A stretch of DNA of 64,000 nt from Sphaerotilus mobilis (lineage in GTDB: Bacteria; Pseudomonadota; Gammaproteobacteria; Burkholderiales; Burkholderiaceae_C): NCBI RefSeq assembly GCF_004216565.1, contig NZ_SGWV01000013.1:62001-126000 (forward strand), given 5' to 3'. The translations under genes and the position numbers were made by a program. Shown here one piece after another: positions 49,839 through 56,685 of the stretch (positions are counted from its first letter, which is position 1; every line of letters starts with the position of its first letter). The notes beneath the pieces are model-generated. The model did no database searches, was not told the DNA's origin, and worked only from the letters and a program-made list of their open reading frames with translations.

Positions 49839-50015
49839 ATGTCTCCCATTGCCATGAAACACCTCCTTCGCACCGAACAGCCTGCCCCGCGCCGCCCGCT
49901 GACGCCGGAGCGCCCGACCGACAAGGGTCACAAGCACGAGTCCTTCGACTACGGCCGTGTCGGCTTTGATCTGCGCAGCCAGGCACTGGCCCAGCGCATG
50001 GACCGCAAGCGCTGA
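49839..50015 (+). CDS. Small basic protein (58 residues), function unknown
   Basis: Reads MSPIAMKHLLRTEQPAPRR and continues to a stop at 50013-50015, with a C-terminal part KGHKHESFDYGRVGFDLRSQ. Third positions are mostly G or C, and GGAAGGA lies upstream at a long spacing; ATG 49854 is an alternative. It has no membrane helix. No family recognised. Confidence 0.5.
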   Translation: MSPIAMKHLLRTEQPAPRRPLTPERPTDKGHKHESFDYGRVGFDLRSQALAQRMDRKR

Positions 50016-50081
50016 TCGTCCCCGCGCCGCGCCTGGCGCGACGCTCCAGCGTTTCCTCCCTCTTCGAGCCGCACGCCGGCT

Positions 50082-50113
50082 CCTGGGACATCACCCTCCT
50101 GGGACATCACCCT
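50082..50113. repeat. Tandem 16-bp direct repeat
   Basis: CCTGGGACATCACCCT occurs twice in immediate succession (50082-50097 and 50098-50113), followed by a partial third copy (CCTG). It looks like a recent slippage duplication. Confidence 0.85.
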
Positions 50114-50235
50114 CCTGCGCCGCCGGTCCGATCCGGCCGACACCCGATCCGGCGGTGTCAGTCACGGCGCCATTCCTCCCATGCCTGCCCCGATGTTTCA
50201 GCCCTGTGACGAGCGGGGCTGCGTCGTTTCGCGCG

Positions 50236-50253
50236 GTGTGAACGATTTCACAC
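50236..50253. promoter_or_regulatory. Consensus CRP/FNR-superfamily binding site
   Basis: GTGTGAACGATTTCACAC contains TGTGA-N6-TCACA, a perfect match to the CRP (Vfr-type) core, with symmetric flanks. It lies in the noncoding region, about 380 bp upstream of the promoter of the 73-residue membrane protein. Which transcript it controls is unclear. Confidence 0.6.
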
Positions 50254-50592
50254 GGCCGTCGGGCCCGGTTTCTGGGGCGCACTGCGGATTCGGCCCCATT
50301 CCGGCCTAAAAAAATGGGAAGAATAACCAGTTACGAATTGAAGTACATCGGTTCGGATGCGGTCTGTGCAGTTCTGCTTCACAACTTTTCACGCTGGCCC
50401 CGCGAGCATCAGGGTCAACGGCGAGATGGCCAGATCCCCGGGTCGAGGGGGTAACCATCCGTTGTGATCGTGGAATCCTGCGGACAACTGCCGCGCGGGG
50501 ACGCTCTTGTCGCCGGCGGGCGACAGTCACATGGTCGTCAATCTGAAAAAAGCTGACATCAGCCTTCATTCATGACCTGGATCACGATTTCT

Positions 50593-50621
50593 GTGACAGT
50601 GGGCGATATGGCGCATATATT
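50593..50621 (+). promoter_or_regulatory. Sigma70 promoter for the 73-residue membrane protein
   Basis: GTGACA (50593-50598) and TATATT (50616-50621) with a 17-bp spacer, each a 5/6 match. The start point would be near 50628, giving an 80-base leader to the ATG at 50709. Confidence 0.65.
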
Positions 50622-50708
50622 CGGGTCTTCGGGATCACGCAGTTCAAGGTGACCCAGGCGCATGACCCGTTGCGTCGACTGACCCTCCCCACCACGTTTG
50701 GAGTCAAC

Positions 50709-50930
50709 ATGAACAGCACATCCAACCAACCCGACCTGTCCACTCTCGCCACGCTGGCTGGTCTGGTGCGCTTGTCGCTGGTGTTGGTCTGCACGCCTGC
50801 GCTGTTGGCGGCGGCCGTCGTGGCTTCGGCGGTGGTGGTGCTGGGTTGGCCGCTGGCCTGGCTGGCACGTTCGGTCAAGCGCATGCCGACGGCCGGCCTG
50901 CGTCGCCGCAACCTGAACGCCGCACACTGA
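50709..50930 (+). CDS. Small membrane protein (73 residues)
   Basis: Starts MNSTSNQPDLSTLATLAG, with GGAG (50700-50703) five bases before the ATG. One long hydrophobic segment (about 18-52, with SLVLVCTPALLAAAVVASAVVV) forms one or two membrane helices, followed by a basic tail (RSVKRMPTAGLRRRN). Its own promoter and a strong terminator (51001) make it a one-gene unit. Function unknown. Confidence 0.7.
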   Translation: MNSTSNQPDLSTLATLAGLVRLSLVLVCTPALLAAAVVASAVVVLGWPLAWLARSVKRMPTAGLRRRNLNAAH

Positions 50931-51000
50931 TCCGGTTGTTGCGGCCGGGCAGCGCGCCCGGTCCCGACCTGGACAGGTCCCGCGAGACAAGGTCACATGG

Positions 51001-51036
51001 AAAAAGGGCACTGCCTGAACGGCAGTGCCCTTTTTT
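51001..51036. terminator. Bidirectional intrinsic terminator
   Basis: AAAAAGGGCACTGCC (51001-51015) pairs perfectly with GGCAGTGCCCTTTTT (51021-51035) around TGAAC. A and T tracts on both sides allow termination on either strand, serving the small membrane protein gene and the convergent yceI operon. Confidence 0.93.
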
Positions 51037-51075
51037 GCGTCCGTGTGCGGTCTGAGTCGGGGCCGCGCGGGCCCC

Positions 51076-51108
51076 GAGGCATCACTGAGGCATCACTGAG
51101 GCATCACT
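51076..51108. repeat. Triple 11-bp direct repeat at the yceI stop codon
   Basis: GAGGCATCACT is present three times without gaps. The third copy contains the stop codon of the first YceI gene (TGA on the minus strand at 51106-51104), so the repeats lie in the 3' untranslated part of the operon. Confidence 0.9.
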
Positions 51109-51673
51109 GCTTGACGGCTTCGATCTGGATCACGAGGCGCATGTTGTCCGGGAAGCCCCAGTCCAGGCCGTACTTGACGTCCCACAGGCTGCGCTTGATG
51201 TCGGCGGTGAAGTCGCCGCCGCAGACTTCGCGCTTGAGCATCGGGTTGTCGTAGCAGTTGAACTGCGACGCCTTCAGCGTGATCGGCTGGGTCTTGCCCA
51301 TCAGCGTGAACTGGCCGGTGACCTCGGTGACCTTGTCGCCGTTGAAGACGAACTTGTCGCTGACGAAGCGAGCGGTCGGAAACTTCTCGGCGTTCAGGAT
51401 CTCGGCGCTCTTCAGGTGGGTGTTGAACTGCGCGAAGCCCGAGTTGACCGAGGTGACGTCGACGGTGATGTCGGCCTTGCCGGTCTTGGCGGCGCGGTCG
51501 AGTTCGACGGTGCCTTCCTTCTTGTCGAAGCGGCCGCGGTTGGTGCTGGTGCCGAAGTGACCGATCTCGAAGGTCACGTAGGTATGGCTCGGGTCGATCG
51601 CGTAGGTCGACGGGGCGGCCAGGGCGGCGCCAGACAGGGCCAGGGCGGCGAGGGCAAGGAGGGTTTTCTTCAT
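51104..51673 (-). CDS. YceI-family periplasmic protein (first copy)
   Basis: A 189-residue lipocalin-like protein with a signal peptide (about 1-19, ALA-AP). Family marks: YAIDPSHTYVTFEIGHFG, GRFDKKEGTVELDRA and TGQFTLMGKTQPITL. YceI proteins bind isoprenoid quinones or similar lipids in the periplasm. Two Cys residues (FNCYD, REVCGG) may form a disulfide. It is the last gene of a b561-yceI-yceI operon. Confidence 0.9.
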   Translation of the reverse strand: MKKTLLALAALALSGAALAAPSTYAIDPSHTYVTFEIGHFGTSTNRGRFDKKEGTVELDRAAKTGKADITVDVTSVNSGFAQFNTHLKSAEILNAEKFPTARFVSDKFVFNGDKVTEVTGQFTLMGKTQPITLKASQFNCYDNPMLKREVCGGDFTADIKRSLWDVKYGLDWGFPDNMRLVIQIEAVKQ

Positions 51674-51737
51674 CGGTGACTCCGGGGAGGCTGGGGTTGG
51701 TCGGGAGAGGAGAAGCAGGGAATCTGGAAGGCGTGGA

Positions 51738-52322
51738 TCAGAGCGCGCCGAGGCCACTGATCTGCAGCTTGAACTTGACGGTGACGTCGTTGGCGACCAT
51801 CGAGGTGTCGGACCAGTCGCCGTCGCCGATCTTGAAGTCCAGGCGCTTGATGGCGAAGGTGCCGGTGGCCGTGGCGGTGGCACCGGTGGCGCTGAGAGTC
51901 ACGGGCACGATGACGTCCTTGGTGGCGCCCTTGATGCTGAGCTTGCCGGCGACCTCGTACTTGCCGCCGCCCAGGCCCTTGATGGCACTGGACTGGAAGG
52001 TTGCCTGCGGGAACTTCGGCGTGTTGAACCAGGTGGCCTTAGGCAGTTCGACGTCGGTCTCGGGCGAGCCCATCGTGGCGCTGCCGAGGTCGATGGTGAA
52101 GGCGACCTTGCCGGTCTCGGGCTTCTTCGGGTCGAACGCCAGCTGGGCATCGAACTTCTTGAAGCGACCCTCGACGGGCACGCCCATCTGCTTGATGGCG
52201 AAGCTGACGTCGCTCTTGGCGGCGTCGACCACCGGTGCGGCCTCGGCCGGCATGGCGATCAGGGTGGCGGCGCCGAACGCGGCGACGGCGGTGAGCGAGG
52301 TGAAGAGGCGCAAGGACGTCAT
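51738..52322 (-). CDS. YceI-family periplasmic protein (second copy)
   Basis: A 194-residue paralogue with a signal peptide (cleavage near AEA-AP). Marks: DAAKSDVSFAIKQMGVPVEG, TIDLGSATMGSPETDVELP and KLSIKGATKDVIVPVTL. It lacks the Cys pair of the neighbouring copy. It is 64 bp from that copy and 32 bp after the cytochrome b561 gene. Confidence 0.9.
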   Translation of the reverse strand: MTSLRLFTSLTAVAAFGAATLIAMPAEAAPVVDAAKSDVSFAIKQMGVPVEGRFKKFDAQLAFDPKKPETGKVAFTIDLGSATMGSPETDVELPKATWFNTPKFPQATFQSSAIKGLGGGKYEVAGKLSIKGATKDVIVPVTLSATGATATATGTFAIKRLDFKIGDGDWSDTSMVANDVTVKFKLQISGLGAL

Positions 52323-52354
52323 GGCGATTCCTGTGTGGTGGGCCGTGGGCCGGT

Positions 52355-52942
52355 TCAGACCGGGCCGATGCCCATGCGACCGAGCAGGCGGTCGCGGTCG
52401 ATGATCTGGTGCTTCATGGCGGCGGCCACATGCAACACGACGAGTGCGGCCAGGCTGACGGCGGCGAGCTTGTGCAGCGGCTTGATCAGCTCGGCCAGTT
52501 CCTTGCTGACCGGCACGAAGTCGGGCAGCGGCAGCACGCCGAACCAGACGATCGGGAAGCCGGCCGCCGAGCTGTAGGCCCAGCCCGTCAGCGGCACGGC
52601 GAAGAACAGCAGGTACATCAGGTGATGGGTGCCGTGGTGGGCCTTCTGCTGCCAGGCGGGCATGGCTGCGGTGACGCTGGCCGGCAGTTCCGGCGGGCGG
52701 TTCATCAGGCGCCACAGCAGCCGCAGCGCCGACAACGCCAGGATCGTGACCCCCGCCCACTTGTGCCAGTTGTAGAGCTTCAGGCGGGCAGGCGAGAAGG
52801 GCAGGTCGGTCATGTACACGCCGACACTGAAGGCCCCCACGATGGCCAGCGCCAGCAGCCAGTGCAGTGCGATGGCGACCAAGCCGTAACGTCCGGTGCG
52901 ACCGGCGGTCGGCGGGGCAGAGGTGGCGGTGGCAACGGACAT
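52355..52942 (-). CDS. Cytochrome b561 (bacterial CybB type)
   Basis: A 195-residue four-helix membrane b-type cytochrome. Heme-ligand His candidates occur in VAIALHWLLALAIVG, LYNWHKWAG, KAHHGTHHLMYLLFF and LVVLHVAAAMKHQ. It probably moves electrons between quinol and periplasmic partners. The pairing with yceI genes is common in Proteobacteria. ATG 52942 is chosen over a TTG 33 bp upstream; neither has a good ribosome site. Confidence 0.9.
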   Translation of the reverse strand: MSVATATSAPPTAGRTGRYGLVAIALHWLLALAIVGAFSVGVYMTDLPFSPARLKLYNWHKWAGVTILALSALRLLWRLMNRPPELPASVTAAMPAWQQKAHHGTHHLMYLLFFAVPLTGWAYSSAAGFPIVWFGVLPLPDFVPVSKELAELIKPLHKLAAVSLAALVVLHVAAAMKHQIIDRDRLLGRMGIGPV

Positions 52943-53086
52943 GGCGGGAATGGCGCGTCGAAACGCAGGCTTCAATGAACTGAAGCTTAGGTGCGTGCAC
53001 CCACCACGCAGTTCACCGACCTTGACGCAACCGTTGGAAAACTCTGAACGTCCGTGGCAGGCAGGCCCAGCGGTCCGGAAGGACGA

Positions 53087-54028
53087 TCAGAGGTGTTCGG
53101 CCCGCCAGCGGTCCAGTTCGATCGGCAGGGCGTCCAGTCGGCCCATCGTGACGATGCCGTCCGGGCTGCGGCGCTGCATGGCCTGAAGCGGCGTGCCGGC
53201 CCAGATCTCGATCTGGGGCGGCAGCATCTTGCGCATCTCGGCCAGGCAGTCGAGGGCCTGATTGGGGTTGCTGGCGGCGCTGAAGCTCATCGCCACGAGA
53301 TCGGCCTGATGGGCCTGGGCCGCCAGCAGGATGTCGCGCATCGGCGTCTGCCGGCCCAGGCTCATGTTGAAGCAGCCGCGCACCAGGAAGACCGCCTCGG
53401 CCATGAGCAAGCCCAGGCCGTGGTTCTCGAATGAAGCGGTGGCCAGCAGCACGCGTGGCCGGGCGCTGACGCCGGAATCGGGCCCGGCGGCGATGGCCGA
53501 GCGCAGCACGGTCTCGAGCACCTCGCTGGCGATGTGTTCCTCGAAGATCTCCAGCTGGCCGTGCGACCAGGCGTGGCCGATCTCCGACAGCATCGGAACA
53601 ACCAGGTCGAGCACGAAGCGTTCAAGCCCCAGCCGCAGCAGCGACTGGCCAAGCGAGCGCCGCAGCGCGCCGATCTCGTGGCGGCGCAGCAGTGCGATCA
53701 GGCGTTCGACATCGGTCGGGTCGCGGTCCTCGGCACCGATGCTGCGCAGGGCGGTCGCGCCCGTGTTGCCGCCCAGCAGCAGCAGGTCCTCCAGACCCAG
53801 CCCGACGATGCGCCCGGGCCGGTGTCCGGCGTCCAGCAGGCGCTTGATGTGGCGCAGCCGTTCGACCTGCTCGGGCGGGTACAGCCGCTCACCGTTGGCG
53901 TCGCGCACCGGCTGCGGGAAGCCGTAGCGGCGCTCCCAGACCCGCAGGGTGTCCTTGCCGATGCGGGTGTCGCGCTCGACGGCTGCGATTGTCATGGACA
54001 GACGGTGGGGACTGAGTTCGGCGCTCAT
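53087..54028 (-). CDS. CarH/LitR-like MerR regulator with B12-binding photosensor domain
   Basis: A 313-residue regulator: N-terminal MerR helix-turn-helix (about 12-80, IGKDTLRVWERRYGFPQP), helical bundle (about 105-180) and cobalamin-binding fold (about 190-310). The light-sensing motif W-x9-E-H is present (W154 to E164-H165) and the cobalamin ligand motif is E201-N-H203-G-L-G206. CarH and LitR bind DNA in the dark as B12 tetramers and release it in light. It is divergent from the lipid-modification operon and likely represses it. Start ATG 54028; an internal ATG is possible. Confidence 0.9.
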   Translation of the reverse strand: MSAELSPHRLSMTIAAVERDTRIGKDTLRVWERRYGFPQPVRDANGERLYPPEQVERLRHIKRLLDAGHRPGRIVGLGLEDLLLLGGNTGATALRSIGAEDRDPTDVERLIALLRRHEIGALRRSLGQSLLRLGLERFVLDLVVPMLSEIGHAWSHGQLEIFEEHIASEVLETVLRSAIAAGPDSGVSARPRVLLATASFENHGLGLLMAEAVFLVRGCFNMSLGRQTPMRDILLAAQAHQADLVAMSFSAASNPNQALDCLAEMRKMLPPQIEIWAGTPLQAMQRRSPDGIVTMGRLDALPIELDRWRAEHL

Positions 54029-54095
54029 GGTCGGCGTCTCGGATGAGGTGGGGCGTCAAGCTGCGCCTGCGCGAAAAGTGGTCTTCAAATGTCTT

Positions 54096-54180
54096 GGACA
54101 ATCCATTGAAAGACCTTCGATTCCTGCCTAATATAGCCACCAGAGACCAATCTGACCAGGACAAAAGCTGGTCGTTGTCC
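54096..54180. promoter_or_regulatory. Candidate operator region of the MerR/B12 regulator
   Basis: Three copies of GGACAA occur around the promoter: 54096-54101 and 54159-54164 on the plus strand and 54175-54180 as TTGTCC on the minus strand. The last two form an inverted pair with a 10-base gap and overlap the smaller GACCAG/CTGGTC pair. An outer imperfect repeat GGTCTTCAA / TTGAAAGACC also spans the first copy. These are the best binding-site candidates. Confidence 0.5.
54106..54134 (+). promoter_or_regulatory. Sigma70 promoter of the lipid-modification operon
   Basis: TTGAAA (54106-54111) and TAATAT (54129-54134) with a 17-bp spacer, start point near 54141. It is placed between the GGACAA copies, so a bound repressor would cover it. 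The leader to the first flavoprotein ATG is about 360 bases and includes a short reading frame. Confidence 0.75.
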
Positions 54181-54273
54181 CGAATCCGGCCGGCTTGTCC
54201 AAGCTGACGGGCCCTGTCAGGATCATCGGCAGACGATGAAAACCCAACGAAACGCAACACGAGGGAACTTCCC

Positions 54274-54507
54274 ATGCATGGACGAATCATCGACAGGGTA
54301 GGGCGCGCCGAGGAGGGTTCGCCTGCATCCGTCAGGACGGTCGCTGCGTACAGCCCCTTCATGACGGCCACACCCTTTCGTTTTCAACCGTGCAGACGGT
54401 CGGCCCTGCCGATGGCCCGCTCGAAGCGTCTCTCCTCCTCCCTCCCTCCCTCGTTCGCTTCGGGTTGCTGCACGGTTGCCTTCATGTCCGGCGGGGGCGC
54501 CCGATGA
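54274..54507 (+). CDS. Putative leader peptide/small protein coupled to the flavoprotein gene
   Basis: A 77-residue frame MHGRIIDRVGRAEEGSPAS... with GAGGGA seven bases before ATG 54274. Its TGA overlaps the ATG of the next gene (ATGA at 54504-54507), which suggests translational coupling. The sequence is polar and Ser/Arg-rich, with part coded by a pyrimidine run, and does not look like a folded domain. It may be a leader peptide or a chance frame. Confidence 0.4.
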   Translation: MHGRIIDRVGRAEEGSPASVRTVAAYSPFMTATPFRFQPCRRSALPMARSKRLSSSLPPSFASGCCTVAFMSGGGAR

Positions 54508-55835
54508 GGCGCGTCGCCGTCGTCGGCGCCGGCATCTCCGGTCTGGCCACCGCCTGGCAACTGGGCGGACCGGACGGCCGGGCTGATTTCCAGGTCACGC
54601 TGTTCGAGTCCGGCGCAACGCTCGGCGGGCATGCCCACACGGTCGACGTGACGTTGCCCGACGCCAGCGGGCGGCCGGTCACGCATGGCGTCGATACCGG
54701 CTTCCTCGTCTTCAACCCGCGCACCTATCCGAACCTGGTCCGCCTGTTCGACCAACTGCAAGTGCCGCTGGCCGCATCCGACATGTCCTTTTCGGTCCAG
54801 TCGGTGGCTGACGGGCTGGAGTGGAGCGGCAGCAACCTCGATGGCGTCTTTGCCCAGCGCCGCAACCTGCTGCGGCCGGCCTTCCTCGGCATGCTTCGGG
54901 AACTGCTGCGCTTCAACCGCCTGACGACGGCGCTGGCCGAGGGCGGTGGCGACCAGACGCTGGCCCAGTCCATCGGCGACTTCCTCGACGAGAACCGCTT
55001 CGGCGATGCATTCCGGCGCTGGTACCTGCTGCCAATGATCGGCTGCATCTGGTCCTGCCCGACCGAGCAGATGCTGCGCTTCCCGATCGGCACCTTGATC
55101 CGCTTTTGTCACAACCACGGCCTGCTGCAGGTCAACGACCGGCCGCAGTGGCACACGGTGAGCGGCGGCTCGCGCGAATACGTGCAGCGCATGCGTGCGC
55201 AACTCGGCACGGTCCGGCTGGCAACGCCGGTTCAGGCGGTGCGACGGCTGGATGCCGGCGGTGTGCAGGTGCACAGCGCGCACGGCAGTGAACGCTTCGA
55301 CGAGGTCGTGTTCGCCTGCCACAGCGACCAGGCCCTGCGCATCCTGGGCGACGACGCCAGCCCCGCCGAGCGCGAGGTGCTGGGTGCCATCGCTTACCAC
55401 CCGAACCGGGCCGTGCTGCACACCGACGTGTCCCTGCTGCCGCGCCGTCCGCGGGCTTGGGCGGCCTGGAACTACGAACACGGTGGCGACGGCGGCGAGT
55501 CCTCGGCGGTCTGTCTGCACTACCTGATCAACCGCCTGCAGCCCCTGCCGTTCGCGCAGCCGGTGATCGTCTCGCTGAACCCGGTGCGCCCGCCGCGTCC
55601 CGATCAGGTGCTGGGCACCTACGACTATGCGCACCCGGTGTTTGACCTCGCCGCGATAGAGGCCCAGCGCCGCGTGCCGTCGCTGCAAGGCCAGCGCCAC
55701 ACCTGGTTCTGCGGTGCCTGGACCGGCTACGGCTTCCATGAGGACGGCCTGAAGTCCGGCCTGGCGGTGGCCGGCGCCTTGCGCGCGACGATCGATCCGG
55801 CGCGTGCAGCCCCGGCCGAAAGGCTGGCCGCATGA
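54504..55835 (+). CDS. FAD-dependent amine-oxidase-like oxidoreductase
   Basis: A 443-residue flavoprotein: MRRVAVVGAGISGLATAWQL (FAD-binding) followed by FESGATLGGHAHTVDV and GVDTGFLVFNPRTYPNL, ending in FCGAWTGYGFHEDGLKSGLAVA. This pattern is of the NAD(P)/FAD-binding proteins found beside Cfa-like methyltransferases in photo-oxidative stress regulons. It may desaturate or oxidise an acyl chain; substrate not known. Overlaps the DUF1365 gene (ATGA). Confidence 0.9.
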   Translation: MRRVAVVGAGISGLATAWQLGGPDGRADFQVTLFESGATLGGHAHTVDVTLPDASGRPVTHGVDTGFLVFNPRTYPNLVRLFDQLQVPLAASDMSFSVQSVADGLEWSGSNLDGVFAQRRNLLRPAFLGMLRELLRFNRLTTALAEGGGDQTLAQSIGDFLDENRFGDAFRRWYLLPMIGCIWSCPTEQMLRFPIGTLIRFCHNHGLLQVNDRPQWHTVSGGSREYVQRMRAQLGTVRLATPVQAVRRLDAGGVQVHSAHGSERFDEVVFACHSDQALRILGDDASPAEREVLGAIAYHPNRAVLHTDVSLLPRRPRAWAAWNYEHGGDGGESSAVCLHYLINRLQPLPFAQPVIVSLNPVRPPRPDQVLGTYDYAHPVFDLAAIEAQRRVPSLQGQRHTWFCGAWTGYGFHEDGLKSGLAVAGALRATIDPARAAPAERLAA

Positions 55836-56626
55836 CCACGGCGGTGCCCCGCCACGCGCCCCTGCTGTTGCGCGGCGAGGTCACGCACACACGGCTGCGG
55901 CCGACCTTGCACAGCTTCCGCTACCCGACCTGGATGCTGATGCTGCCGCTGCGCGCCTGGGCCCGCCACCCCGGTGGTGCCATCGCCCGCAACCGCGCCG
56001 CGCTGATGAGCTTTCGCGATGCCGACCATGGCGAAGGCGATGGCGATGCGCTGGCGTGGATCGACGCGCTGCTGCGCCGCGAGGGCATTGCCGATGCCGA
56101 CCTCGACGGCGGCGAGATCTGGCTGCAGACCTACCCGCGTGTGCTTGGCTACACCTTCAAGCCGGTGAGCTTCTGGTACGCCCATGCGGCGGATGGACGG
56201 CTGGTGGCCGTGCTGGCCGAGGTCAACAACACCTTCGGCGAACGCCATGCCTACCTGCTGCAGGGCGAGACCCTGGGCTGGGGCCGCGAGGTCACGGCGC
56301 GCAAGGTCTTCCATGTCTCGCCCTTCTGTGCCGTGGAAGGCCACTACCGCTTCCGTTTCCTGCGCAGCGCGGAAGAGCCGTCGCGGCCCGCCCGCCTGAT
56401 CGCCCGGGTCGACCACGACGACGCCCAGGGCCCGCTGATCGAGACCCGCATCAGTGGCGAGCTGTTGCCGCTGACGCCGCGCCAGCTCTGGCGTGCCTGG
56501 CTGGCGATGCCGCTGCTGACGCTGGGCGTCATGGCGCGCATCCACTGGCAGGCGCTGCGCTTGTGGCTCAAGCAGGTGCCCTTTTTCCGCAAGCCCGAAC
56601 CGCCGTCGATGCCGATCAGCCGTTGA
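55832..56626 (+). CDS. DUF1365 protein
   Basis: A 264-residue protein with the DUF1365 marks: GEVTHTRLRPTLHSFRYPTW, LQTYPRVLGYTFKPVSFWYA, AEVNNTFGERHAYLL and KVFHVSPFCAVEGHYRFRF. The domain almost always stands beside the flavoprotein and Cfa-like genes, as here, so it is probably part of the same lipid reaction. It has a basic, hydrophobic C-terminus (possible membrane contact). Starts inside the previous stop. Confidence 0.92.
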   Translation: MTTAVPRHAPLLLRGEVTHTRLRPTLHSFRYPTWMLMLPLRAWARHPGGAIARNRAALMSFRDADHGEGDGDALAWIDALLRREGIADADLDGGEIWLQTYPRVLGYTFKPVSFWYAHAADGRLVAVLAEVNNTFGERHAYLLQGETLGWGREVTARKVFHVSPFCAVEGHYRFRFLRSAEEPSRPARLIARVDHDDAQGPLIETRISGELLPLTPRQLWRAWLAMPLLTLGVMARIHWQALRLWLKQVPFFRKPEPPSMPISR

Positions 56627-56685
56627 GGCCTGACCGAGCGCTCCCCTCCCGCCCGCCCCCGCCCTTGCCTTCGCCGAAACCCGCC

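Larger units (their letters stand above)
50016..50708. other. Long noncoding region between two small genes
   Basis: About 690 bp, locally AT-richer (around 50310-50350 and 50540-50630) than the rest of the window. It holds a 16-bp tandem repeat, a perfect CRP-type site and a good sigma70 promoter, listed separately. I see no real protein gene. A small RNA is possible but not shown. Confidence 0.5.

Noticed and set aside
50306-50569. Minus-strand 87-residue frame in the noncoding region
   Set aside because: No ribosome site, mixed composition and poor GC3; it crosses promoter-like DNA.
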